Of a stretch of 64,000 bases of DNA, positions 49,001 through 58,000 are shown piece by piece. How positions within the stretch are numbered: position 1 is the stretch's first letter; every line of letters begins with the position of its first letter. The stretch comes from Halichondria panicea (lineage: Eukaryota; Porifera; Demospongiae; Suberitida; Halichondriidae): the NCBI RefSeq assembly GCF_963675165.1, contig NC_087377.1:4033899-4097898 (forward strand), written 5' to 3'. The notes beneath the pieces are model-generated. The model had not been told where the DNA came from. It ran no database searches and worked only from the letters and a program-made list of their open reading frames with translations. The position numbers and the translations under genes are program-made.

Positions 49001-52000
49001 GAGCTATTATCAAGTGCTTGTTAATTAAATTTTTATTAAATTCCATTGTTGAATATTTACATTACACATACCGTACTCTACCGAGATTACGCCCATGTCC
49101 GAAATTATGCCCACTCCCACTTTTGAGTGAAAGTTTTTATGCACCTATCAATGGCAAGCCCCACCTCCCCCAGTACGGGCATAGGTGGGGCTATAAGTGG
49201 GGATTTGATCTTGAATTTTTCCCCAGGGGCAGGGCAATTGATCATTGCGTATGCAGTAACTAACACAGCCATGTGCTGATCTGGTACTGATCATTGCACT
49301 TATACACGGGATTTGACAGCGAGGCTGCCCCCAGATGTGGTGCAGTTGAATTATGCAAATCCCCACCTATGCCTGTATTGGGGGAGGTGGGGCTTGCCAT
49401 TGATAGGTGCATTAATACATACTCAGGTCAGCAAGAATGGAAATTATTGCTGAATCATTGACAATTATGCATGCATAAACATTATGTGCTGCTGCTTTAT
49501 CACACAGATATTGACGAGTGTGTAGAGTCACCATGTGATCAAGAGTGCAGTAACTCTGATGGAGGGTTCGAGTGTATCTGTGAGGGAGGATATGTGTTGA
49601 ACACGGATGAGAGGAGCTGTTTGGGTATGTGTGTTAGAGTGAAATGTTAATACAGCTTGTGTGTAGATATATATTGGACATAAATACGTACTAAGGAATA
49701 GCCATGCATAATTATGGTACCTATACATAATTATACCATGCTTTTAATTAAAGCCTTTATAGCTGTATTATGACGAATCATTGTTGCTCCTACAGATATA
49801 GACGAGTGCTTGGTGGCTGCTGAGAATGACAATGACCTTTGCACCTCTCCCATGTTCTGCTCCAATGTACCAGGTGGCTTTGAGTGTTTGTGTCCTGGGG
49901 GAACTGAGCAAGCAGGTGGCACATGTGTCTTCAAAGGTGAGCTATCTCTTGTACCAGCTAGTTTATAGTTACATTACTTAAGTGTATACCGTATAAAGTC
50001 TCTGAATAGACAACAGTTATTATGACATTCCTACAGATATAGACGAGTGCTCGGTAGCTGCCGAGAATGATACTGACCTTTGCACCTCTCCCATGTTCTG
50101 CTCTAATACACTGGGTGGCTTTGAGTGTTTGTGCCCTGGGGGGACTGAGCAAGCAGGTGGCACATGTGTCTCCATAGGTGAGCTATCTCTTATACCAGCA
50201 AGTTTATAGCTACATTACTTGAGTGTATACCGTATAAAGTCTCTGAATAGACGACAGTTATTATGACATTCCTACAGATATAGACGAGTGCTCGGTAGCT
50301 GCCGAGAATGATACTGACCTTTGCACCTCTCCCATGTTCTGCTCTAATACACTGGGTGGCTTTGAGTGTTTGTGTCCTGGGGGGACTGAGCAAGCAGGTG
50401 GCACATGTGTCTCCATAGGTGAGCTATCTCTTATACTATATTACTTGAGTGTATACCGTGAAGTCTTTGAACATATAATTGTATATTGTCTAAAGACGAT
50501 GAGAGGTTCTTTATTCTTTATATATAATGACGATGCAGTGTCCCTTAGGCTTTCAATTGATTGATTGATTTCCTCTTTCTCCTCAGATACAAATGTTCGT
50601 CGTGTCAATGATTCTGTGATTGGAGATCCACTGATGACTGTACCTCTCTACCTCACCAACACTAGTGCACTACAGAGCAATATCAATCTTGGAGAGAATG
50701 AAGTTATTAACCTGTGTTTTGAAATCCATGGTCGATCTGATGAATATTTCAATCTCGTGTCTGACTCTTGTATTAGCGTGAATGCACATTACCAGCGAGC
50801 AGATCCACAACTACCCGCCAATATTATTGATGAGGTAACAGTACGAGCAGTTGGTCTTGATGGGATCTGCCGAAATATTGCAGTCAGTGTCGAAAATTGC
50901 CAGGCAACAATCGATGGATCTGTGCTCGATGAGACGTACACAAGTGCTGGAATATCTGTGAGACTGTATCGAAATCGTGTTCGAATTTCTGCTCCTAATT
51001 GCCAAGACCTTGATTTGGTGATGTGGGTGTTTTGTGAGCAGACAGAGTTGAGGGGCTACCCTGAACTGGGAGAGCCTGATATCGTGGTCAATGTTAATAT
51101 GATTCACTTTGTGATTGCTCGTGGACTTAATATCAGAGAATCAGCTCATGGCTTGCTGGGTAAGTGGTGAATAAAGAGGGTACATGGGCTAAACACGAGC
51201 CCCGTTTACATTTAAACCAATCCGGATTAGCGTTCGTGTAAAACGAACCTTATCTGGTTTTAATTCGTATTAGCCAACCCACCTCTGAAGGTGGTGCAGA
51301 TTGTGTCAGAAGCGGTTTAGGTGTGTGAGTAAACATGAAGAGCTAATTCGTTGTACATGTTTGTGGGTGTTTTTAAAGTAAGCCTGTAACTTCCTATCAG
51401 CCAATGTTTTGCGCAAATGCAATTAGTATATAGTCGTTTTACTATGCCCACTACTAAGAAAAATCTGACCCGGATTCAATTGGGACTCGACCCGGATTAG
51501 GTATCGTGTAAACAGGGCTCTAGTGTACACACTCAATCACGTACTCTAACAGTTGACATTTTTTACTTTTTAGAGAACAACATTTTGCATGGTGCTATAT
51601 AATATGCATAATATAATATGGTGACTTTTGTTGAGGTGTTGTTTGTATACACAAGCTGCATGTTCATTTAAGACCTGGGTTTGGGTTAGAGATCACATTT
51701 GATGGCCTTTCTTCATGGGTGTACGGCCATTGAGATGGGTTCCACTGTACACAGTTAAGTGTTAAATACTTTAATTACTTTAAATACTAAAATCTTAATT
51801 TTTTCTGTCTATTTTTTTTTTACAGGTCAGTTTTGGAATGTTCCCATCACCATTGAGCGCTACTTGGGCTCTCTCTCTGATGGCAGCACACGAGACGATA
51901 CCTACATCCTGACTGTCAACTATCCGAACATGTCCCCTCGTCGTTTTGTGACCTTTCTTCACTCTGTAACTTGGGACAGACGAGGAAAAGAGTACTGTTT

Positions 52001-52154
52001 GTACGGGGGTAACCGACAGGGTGGAGGGATACTTGAGATAGAGTCACCAAATGATCCCATTATCCAGGGACGCTACAGAGATTATATCGTGGGGGAACAG
52101 TTCGGAGTGGACTTTGCGTATTCTCATTTCGAATCTTCTGAGTGCAGTCTGTGA
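39248..52154 (+). CDS. Copy 3: intact 33-exon giant secreted protein (LDLa-EGF-Calx-beta-sushi-IgGFc-NIDO-AMOP-VWD-EGF-ITIH_C)
   Basis: Exons: 39248-39491, 39679-39834, 39961-40098, 40359-40496, 40560-40766, 40819-40959, 41017-41229, 41480-41653, 41711-41908, 41970-42098, 42158-42343, 42409-42600, 42654-43853, 43911-44036, 44089-44214, 44276-44415, 44530-44838, 44939-45489, 45646-45860, 46027-46229, 46298-46652, 46886-47131, 47487-47849, 47922-48077, 48254-48373, 48570-48692, 48870-48995, 49508-49624, 49796-49936, 50037-50177, 50278-50418, 50587-51159 and 51826-52154. The total of 7917 nt gives 2638 aa. The signal peptide is at residues 1-22 and no membrane span is seen, so it is probably secreted. 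The domains resemble vertebrate mucin-4/SUSD2 (NIDO-AMOP-VWD), FCGBP and ITIH. A matrix, mucus or cell-adhesion role is inferred. Sponge aggregation factors also combine Calx-beta and VWD, but this is a different layout. Confidence 0.85.
39522..39586. repeat. 21-bp inverted repeat in copy 3 intron 1
   Basis: The arms, 39522-39542 and 39566-39586, are exact inverse complements with a 23-nt spacer, just after the exon 1 donor. Non-coding hairpin. Confidence 0.85.
40359..42343 (+). other. Copy 3 Calx-beta array (residues about 180-641)
   Basis: Four units, each spread over two exons. Unit 1 (40359-40766) has VCENQGREVFVTLDTTG and GGTATVGNDFT. Unit 2 (40819-41229) has IPFLISLIDDNIAEQQEHF. Unit 3 (41480-41908) has EFEYPSYTVMEGESVEVCLV. 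Unit 4 (41970-42343) has SIEESLYSITQPEDSVEIC and is the most divergent. Calx-beta folds bind calcium in Na/Ca exchangers and occur in adhesive proteins of many animals. Acidic residues suited to calcium binding remain in units 1-3. Confidence 0.75.
42409..43853 (+). other. Copy 3 sushi and IgGFc-binding domain (residues 642-1105)
   Basis: Exon 12 is one complete sushi/CCP domain with four Cys and a Trp (DECPVL, IAIYSCDVG, FRECTADLTWSGIPPIC). Exon 13, 1200 nt, is a single exon of the type found at the N-terminus of FCGBP. Hallmarks are EDNTIVNLGSSSISLDRLQ, SDKPLSVISSKNC, CDYLSEQLLPTHLWG and a second half with VHVLQFARVSVGDSYMMTIPA. In copy 2 and copy 4 the same exon is intact. Confidence 0.75.
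43911..44214 (+). other. Copy 3 EGF-Ca pair (residues about 1106-1189)
   Basis: Exons 14 and 15 each encode one calcium-binding EGF: VDECAPN...CVCNDGYEK and DIDECAVG...CTCNTGFIG. Both have phase 1 borders. The second is the exon that is fused to intron sequence in copy 1. Confidence 0.85.
44276..45860 (+). other. Copy 3 NIDO and AMOP domains (residues about 1190-1594)
   Basis: Exons 16-18 give a nidogen-like NIDO domain: CENGVISIGERPF, NILAPFWNDHEPN, WMILVSWENVSPY and YAVFTYNANALKW. Exon 18 then enters AMOP with AAECVSMG, CPCSVEQAFRDRRY and MCCYSTR. Exon 19 ends it with SCCFGKSDNMCPTYTNQRRAD. The NIDO-AMOP-VWD order is that of mucin-4 and related adhesion proteins. Confidence 0.85.
46027..47131 (+). 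other. Copy 3 VWD domain with GDPH and post-VWD segment (residues 1595-1862)
   Basis: Exons 20-21 encode a VWD domain starting WFWGDPHFKTLDGAGYTFNG. GDPH (46038-46049) is the motif at which some VWD proteins cleave themselves between Asp and Pro. The domain ends with FRNMTRGLMGNYNG. Exon 22 (WQIRPDESVFTYPEG, CGDSVQCIFDTSQTG) matches the MUC4-type segment after VWD. Confidence 0.85.
49141..49410. mobile_element. 270-bp TIR element in copy 3 intron 27
   Basis: 50-bp terminal inverted repeats starting GCACCTATCAATGGCAAGCC differ at two positions. The interior is non-coding. Copy 2 lacks it in the matching intron. Target duplication unclear. Confidence 0.8.
49796..50418 (+). repeat. Triplicated EGF exon, 241-bp period
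   Basis: Exons 29, 30 and 31 start exactly 241 bp apart (49796, 50037, 50278). Units 2 and 3, introns included, are nearly identical; unit 1 is more diverged. Copy 2 has one such exon (32258-32398). Each adds a 47-residue EGF in phase, so the array can grow without harming the frame. Confidence 0.9.
50587..52154 (+). other. Copy 3 ITIH heavy-chain C-terminal module (residues 2339-2638)
   Basis: Exons 32-33 resemble the C-terminal module of inter-alpha-trypsin-inhibitor heavy chains: NLCFEIHGRSDEYFNLVSD, then ISVNAHY, then AHGLLGQFW, and finally GGGILE, IQGRYRDYIVG. The place of the ITIH motif GDPH, where heavy chains are cut and joined to a glycosaminoglycan, reads GDPL (50622-50633). The VIT and vWA domains of true ITIH are absent. 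Cysteines and the C-terminal tail are conserved in copies 0-3. Confidence 0.7.
51194..51524. mobile_element. TIR element in the last intron of copy 3
   Basis: Ends near GAGCCCCGTTTACA and TGTAAACAGGGCTC are imperfect inverted repeats, with CCGGATTAG-type words repeated inside. It accounts for much of the 666-nt intron, which is 268-320 nt in copies 0-2. Confidence 0.6.
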
Positions 52155-53027
52155 ATAATTATCATAGCAATTATAGAGAGACTTCTAAGTGTGCGTTAAT
52201 TGTAATTATAATCTTTCTTGTGTCACTGTTATTGTTATGTGCTAGCTAGTCTACTATCGTTTTAATTTGTATACATGACTCTACTAGTGGCTATAATTAG
52301 TACAAACTCTATTTCCTTATTCCAATAATTGCTCTACAAGTGAATTAATGATTTACGTGCACATGACAAGCAGTAAGCAAAATTATGCGTGCGTATGCGT
52401 GAGCAAGTAAAAATAGTTACGAGACCCAAGCTTATCTACAGTACGTTTTGTTCTGCCGGTGGATATCCACCGGCTTCAATCAGATTGCAGTATTTCAAGT
52501 GGATTGATCACACCTACTTAACTTTACCACGTGTGAATTTTGCACATGCTAGATTGATTGAGAGGCGTGGCCAACACCCACTTTTAATACTGAAATGATA
52601 TTCATTGCTATTGGCCAGCTTATATACAGCCATTAAAAATAACGAGTTCATAATGCTATTGCGTAACATGCCAGAACAAACTGTAGATATAGGATTGGTT
52701 CCCATCCTCCTTGAGGGAGAGCGGCAATGCCTGTCACTAGGAATGACCGGCCCTCAAAGTATGCTAGCAAATGTATGCTTTATTTTGATCTCATCCCCCC
52801 TCTCCCTACTGTAGCCCAATGACGTGAACCTGCACTATATACACGTATAGCCTGTAATGATAACAACCTTGAGCTAGTTGTCTCACTCCTAGCAGCGAGT
52901 CCGGGGTATATATGTGTATGTTAACAAGACCATCGGGCCTTTGTATTGAGAGTTTCATGCATTTCCTCTCTTTTGTACATTATACGTAATACTATATACC
53001 ATTGTGTACATGTTATGACTACATGTA

Positions 53028-53303
53028 AGGCCACTCCAAGTGATACTCTGGTTTCTGGTCCACCGCCCGCATCAGATTTTATTCTTGGATTTCTATCTCA
53101 TTATTGGATTTCTATCCCATTATTTCTACTACGCATGCGCAGAATGGTCCATGCGGTACAAAATAGTGTGATAATGATATTCATTTGCAAAATAATGAGA
53201 TTCATAAGGTGAAATTGATAATGACATAATGAGAAAAGCCGCCCGCCCGCATGCAATTAGAAAAACTTCAGGACCAGAAACCAGAGTGTCACTTGGAGTG
53301 GCC
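53028..53303. mobile_element. PIF/Harbinger-like MITE
   Basis: 33-bp terminal inverted repeats starting GGCCACTCCAAGTGA differ at one position. Both sides carry TAA, fitting the 3-bp TWA duplications of PIF/Harbinger elements. 276 bp, non-coding. Confidence 0.75.
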
Positions 53304-54504
53304 TAATGAAAAGTCTGCATCTAAGTAAAATAGTAATGGTCCCATGCTGCTTACTATACCATTATAGGTATATACCTAGCTACTATATAGCACTTTCTAT
53401 CTATAGCTATAATTATGTGCTCTCAATCTCAAAGACAATTCCATTTTATAGTTTGTATGGTATACCTTTACAGAATTGCATATTAAAATTTGCCAGTGTA
53501 CAGTTAAGTTGTTTGTTTGGGTGGTTGATAACTAGCCTCGATCCCAGGCCGAGTTTTTGCTTTTATAACGGTTAGTATATTAATACTAATAGTGCAATTG
53601 TGGTACGGAACCAGGTATAATGTTAATTGAACGTTAAATGGCACTATACACTAGCCTCAATTCCTGCATTAATCAGCCTGGGATCAAGGTTACACTATAT
53701 ACAAGCCTGATTGTGTTTCTAGCTAATGCAAAGCAAGGTACGTGTTTGCTTACCTCGCATTATACAATATTTACAAATCCCTTTGTTTTCTACACAATGT
53801 GCATGTTACCATCTGCGTGTTTGTATTACCCAACACAAGTGCAACATGCTATAATTATATTACACCATTGCCTATACGAACATAACATTCCATCTTGGAT
53901 CGGGTCACTATGATTACACAAGGGTGCATGCGATTACTAACGTGTTGCCCAATAACGTCAAACTCTTCTGATTGGTCAAGTTTTTCACTAGTGATAATTA
54001 TGGTAAATTCTTAGGTTTTCTTCCCATGCACTACTAGTGCAAAAGGCAGTAATAGCCTATAAAAGTGACCAAATGAGTTATTGGGTGGAATGGTGGGGTA
54101 TAAATTATAAGTCCCAAAAGTAGATTTCTTGCACGAATCTACTGCATTCACGTACGTAACTGTTACAGATGAGTGCATTATGCCATATATATTGCACTGT
54201 ATTATATGGTTGCTATGCCATGGTAGTGATGCAACATGCCATATACAGGGCACTGGATTGCTTTGATCTGCCCGCTCATTGCATGGGCAACAAATTGATA
54301 CAGTTTTACCACACAATTTCAATGAAGACTATAATAATTATAACTGTAAAGGCTTCATATCAGGTTCTTTCTCTACTGCATATTGCTTGTCATCCATGCA
54401 TTAGCCACTGTAACTGCATGCATGCTCAACTGTAAACTTCATATAGTTCGTATACTGTTTGCCGTGCATGCAACAGTTACAGCTTGCGAGTTCATGTCTT
54501 CACT

Positions 54505-54608
54505 CTAGCCTCGATCCCAGGCCGAGTTTTCGCTTTTATAACGGTTAGGCGAACAACTGGTCGCCTAACCGTTATAAAAGCGAAAACTCGGCCTGGGATC
54601 GAGGCTAG
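54505..54608. mobile_element. Palindromic MITE with 8-bp target duplication
   Basis: Two perfect 48-bp arms (54505-54552, 54561-54608) start CTAGCCTCGATCCCAGG and are separated by 8 nt. TCTTCACT flanks both sides (54497-54504 and 54609-54616), an 8-bp duplication of hAT type. A longer relative lies at 57300-58049. Confidence 0.85.
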
Positions 54609-54938
54609 TCTTCACTCTAGAGGATTTGTTTTTGCATTTGCAATCCAGAAAAGCAGTCACGCTATATAGGCTGCTCTGCAAGACATGCATTTTCTATATT
54701 GTGAATGCATGCATGCCTTGCAATATAATATGCACAATGCACAATGCTTGGTGTTTTCTACACAATGTATACTACTATAGTGTTACCACATCTGCTCTGC
54801 ACAAACATGTCGATCTAATTATAAGTCATTATATATAGGGTATGTTTATAATTAGATTTGTACCATTTATGTGTATCATATAAATATAGCTCGTCTATTT
54901 ATGGTGTAGCAGGCATGTATATATAGATAGTAGCCCTG

Positions 54939-54946
54939 TATAAAAA
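54939..54946 (+). promoter_or_regulatory. TATA box of copy 4
   Basis: TATAAAAA lies 126 bp upstream of the ATG at 55065, within the leader block shared by all copies. Confidence 0.55.
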
Positions 54947-55064
54947 TATAACGCTACGATTAGCCACTGTTTTACTTGTAACTGTTCAACTTTATTAAAC
55001 TTCACAGTTCTCATCTCTTCGTTCTACAATTTGTGGAGGTCATAGCCAAATTCAGTTACTAGCA

Positions 55065-58000
55065 ATGGATAGACAGCATTGCAGTGTAATAGTGGCTGCT
55101 TGCTTAATGTCTGTGTTTGCCCTTTGTGTGGGTCAAGCTCCAATAGCTGTCTGTGAAGAGGATTTTTCCGATAACTTATCGTGTGAGAGAGAAGATGGAG
55201 TGAGGCGCTGCTTCTCCAGAGATGAACTTTGCAACAGTGAAATATTTTGTGCTGATGAATCCGATGAAGGGGTAACCACTGGAACTGGATTGGACTGTGA
55301 GTGAATGGAATGTGCATGCATGTCTAATTTCAGCCTTATAGGCTAGCCTAAGAACTAATTAATGTTCATGACAATGCCTATTAATTATTTTAATCATAAT
55401 TATTGCCTATAATATATACATAATATAGCAACATAATTTAAGCTGGCATACACTGAGTTTGTAACCATTAAAAAAAGTAGACGCAGTTGCAGTATTTCAT
55501 GATTGATGAAAAAGCTAGCTATTAGAAGATTGATTGTGCTTATCATTTTGCTAGGTGATGGTAGTCTCACTGGTCGCAAGGTGACTGACAATGGCAAAGT
55601 GGAGCCTGGATTTTTATGTTCTAATGGTACCATCCTGGACCTGGTACAACTGTGTGATGGCAAGGCCGACTGTGAGAGTGGAGATGATGAGACACACCCT
55701 CTCTGTGCAAGTAAGTGAATAATAGTAATGCACTGTCATAAAAGATATTATAATTGTACATGCACTAGTGTGGTGCATGTGCTCTAAATAAGAGTTAGAC
55801 ACTGCCAGTTTAGGAAGTTTCTAGAAGCCCAAAGGGCTGGTTGTAGTATCCCGAATGCAGTGAGGGTTCTACTATAGCCCTGAGGACTTCTAAATCATGT
55901 GGAAACTTCCTAAACAGTGTCTAGATCGGAGCAACCATAGCCAATCAGATTAATTTTTGTGCTGCTTTGATAGACTTTTGTATCACGTTGGCAAGGTAAG
56001 GTAAAACAGGTGGTGCAATAAAAGTCATATACAATCTCTTCCGTGTTATAATAATATAATTATAATTATTACATGGTCATGTTACGTCGTAGCCTCGAGG
56101 CATGATTTGGTAAGGGGTTGTCGTGGTAGAGAATCCTCGTGTTTTTAAGGCACCTCGCCCCTTGCGGCAGTGTGCTATAAATTAAAACACCTTTGTTGAG
56201 GTACACGAGATGCATGATCAGGTGCACCAGACCTAATCCAAGCTAAGTGTTCTAACAAATTTGGCCCATTTCCCACCTCACAGATATTTGCTCATCAAAT
56301 TGTTGTTGCTAGGTAACGAATTGATATTATCACTACTGCCCATGCTTTAATGCATGCACTCTTTATATCATGCAGGCTATAATAATTATGCTGTGTAACT
56401 ATTTTTACCTAGAAATATTTATTATGCAAGCATAAAATTATTCATTTTTTGGCCAATTGAACATAATTATGCCAAATTTTGCGATGCGATGTGATTAACT
56501 TATTTCACGCCACGATTTCAGTGTATAGTGAGACTACTATACCAAATAAATTGCCTGTTATAGACAAGTGCCTGTTTCCCTACTACGGAGGATGTGTTCA
56601 CACAAGAGAGTGTCATTCCACGGCTAGAGAAGCAACTTGTGGATTGTGTCGTGCAGGGTTCGCAAGAGACTCTAGGAATTATGAAACTGGCGAATGTGTA
56701 GGCAGATAAGCACTCAGGTCTACATTGTCTGCTGTAATTTGTATAATAATATAAATTATTGTGATGCATGCACGTATGTACAGTGGAACCTCCATAAACA
56801 GACACCATTGGGGGAACAGCCTATAGAGAGGTGCATGGTCTTCCTTGGGAGGTTTCGATTACCAGCATTGTATGCTCTATGAATCATGCAAATGAATGTT
56901 GGAGCTTTGCTATAATTATAACTGCTTCTTTAGCTCATAATTATACACCGATACCAAAGGCGTATAAAAGGAGAGAGGCATGTATCTCCAAATGAGCAGA
57001 GTTCAAACGTGGGGCGGATGAATGTGCATGACTGTGCATGAAATGCTAAAAATAGAAATTTCTATTTTTAGCACTCATGCAAATTCACACATTCCTCCGC
57101 CCACGTTTGAACTCTGCTAGCTACATGTGGAGTCTCTTCTTTTATAAGCCCTTGCCGAAAAATGCTGTAGGGACAAGGTCCAGCTAAGGTTTTCACAATT
57201 GTGCACAAATAATGCTATTTCAGCAATAATTTCTGCTAATTCTGGGTGTGGCTGTCTGTTCCGGGAGGTTATTTTCCATTGCTAAAAGCTGGTTGTGGAC
57301 TAGCCTCGATCCCAGGATGAGTTTTTCGCTTTTATAACAGTTAGGCGAACAACTACCGTAATTGTCTACGCATGCGTCAAATTTTCGTTGTATTTGTGGT
57401 CGGCAAAGTAAAAAGTGAGTACCGTGTAGTGAGTAATTTTCGTGGGGTAAAAAATTCGAAAATGGCAACTACGGTACTAAGCCACGCCTACGTTTTCGTG
57501 AGGGAAAATTTCGTTAGGTCAGCTTGTCCACACAAATAACGAATTTTTTACCCCACGAAAATTATCTGCTATAGCTATACGGTATACAAAAGATACACAT
57601 AGGGAGCTGCTTCACAAGGGAAGTTGCCGGTTGTGCTGCAGCATGATTATAGTGACCCAGGGCAACTTTAGGATGATTGATTGCCTCAAATTACTTTTCA
57701 AGAAGGTTTAGCAGGCTGCTGGACTTCCCTGATTCTAGGCCCCTAGCTATTCGTAACTTGTTTGAGAAACGGAGATTCTCTTGATACCTCTGAGTTACCA
57801 GAAACAACGCTCGAATAAGCAGATACACTCCAGTCCTGTGAGTAGGAAAACATTAATTGGGTTCAAACCCTTACCTCACACTGTCCAGTCGCGTCCGTTA
57901 GTAAAGCCAAGAGGAGCACTGTTGGGATAGCTGGATATTAGCCATTGCTCCTGTGCAGAGAAATAGAGAAGTAAACATTCTAGTGTCAGACAACTAGTGT

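Larger units (their letters stand above)
47487..50418 (+). other. Copy 3 cadherin/MUC4-like segment and EGF array (residues about 1863-2338)
   Basis: Exon 23 has a beta-rich segment (VTLGQEAELAFTVTDDN, FSEVTFRWTITEI) then an EGF that finishes in exon 24. Exon 24 also holds a thrombospondin-type EGF (CFEEVTCVD, CGPCPVGYFGDGQKC). Exons 25-31 each encode one EGF, most starting D[IV][ND]EC, the calcium-binding type. A (CCCT)n tract at 47459-47482 forms the polypyrimidine tract before exon 23. Confidence 0.8.
52155..55064. other. Intergenic spacer between copy 3 and copy 4
   Basis: No gene supported. A block near 52790-52830 matches the spacers behind copies 0 and 2. It holds a Harbinger-like MITE, a perfect palindrome with an 8-bp target duplication, and partial relatives of that palindrome at about 53532-53575. 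The open frame at 52605-52814 has no recognised domain. Confidence 0.6.

Noticed and set aside
49796..50418. CRISPR-like or satellite array
   Set aside because: The 241-bp units are EGF exons plus introns with splice sites, in a eukaryotic gene.
39248..52154. Assignment as a known sponge aggregation factor
   Set aside because: Calx-beta and VWD are shared with that family, but the NIDO-AMOP, IgGFc-binding and ITIH parts are not, and I see no Wreath-like domain.
52605..52814. 70-aa frame downstream of copy 3
   Set aside because: No domain, and neighbouring spacer sequence shared with other copies has no matching frame.
54169..54435. 88-aa frame in the spacer before copy 4
   Set aside because: Low-complexity composition typical of random AT-rich sequence and no conservation in other spacers.
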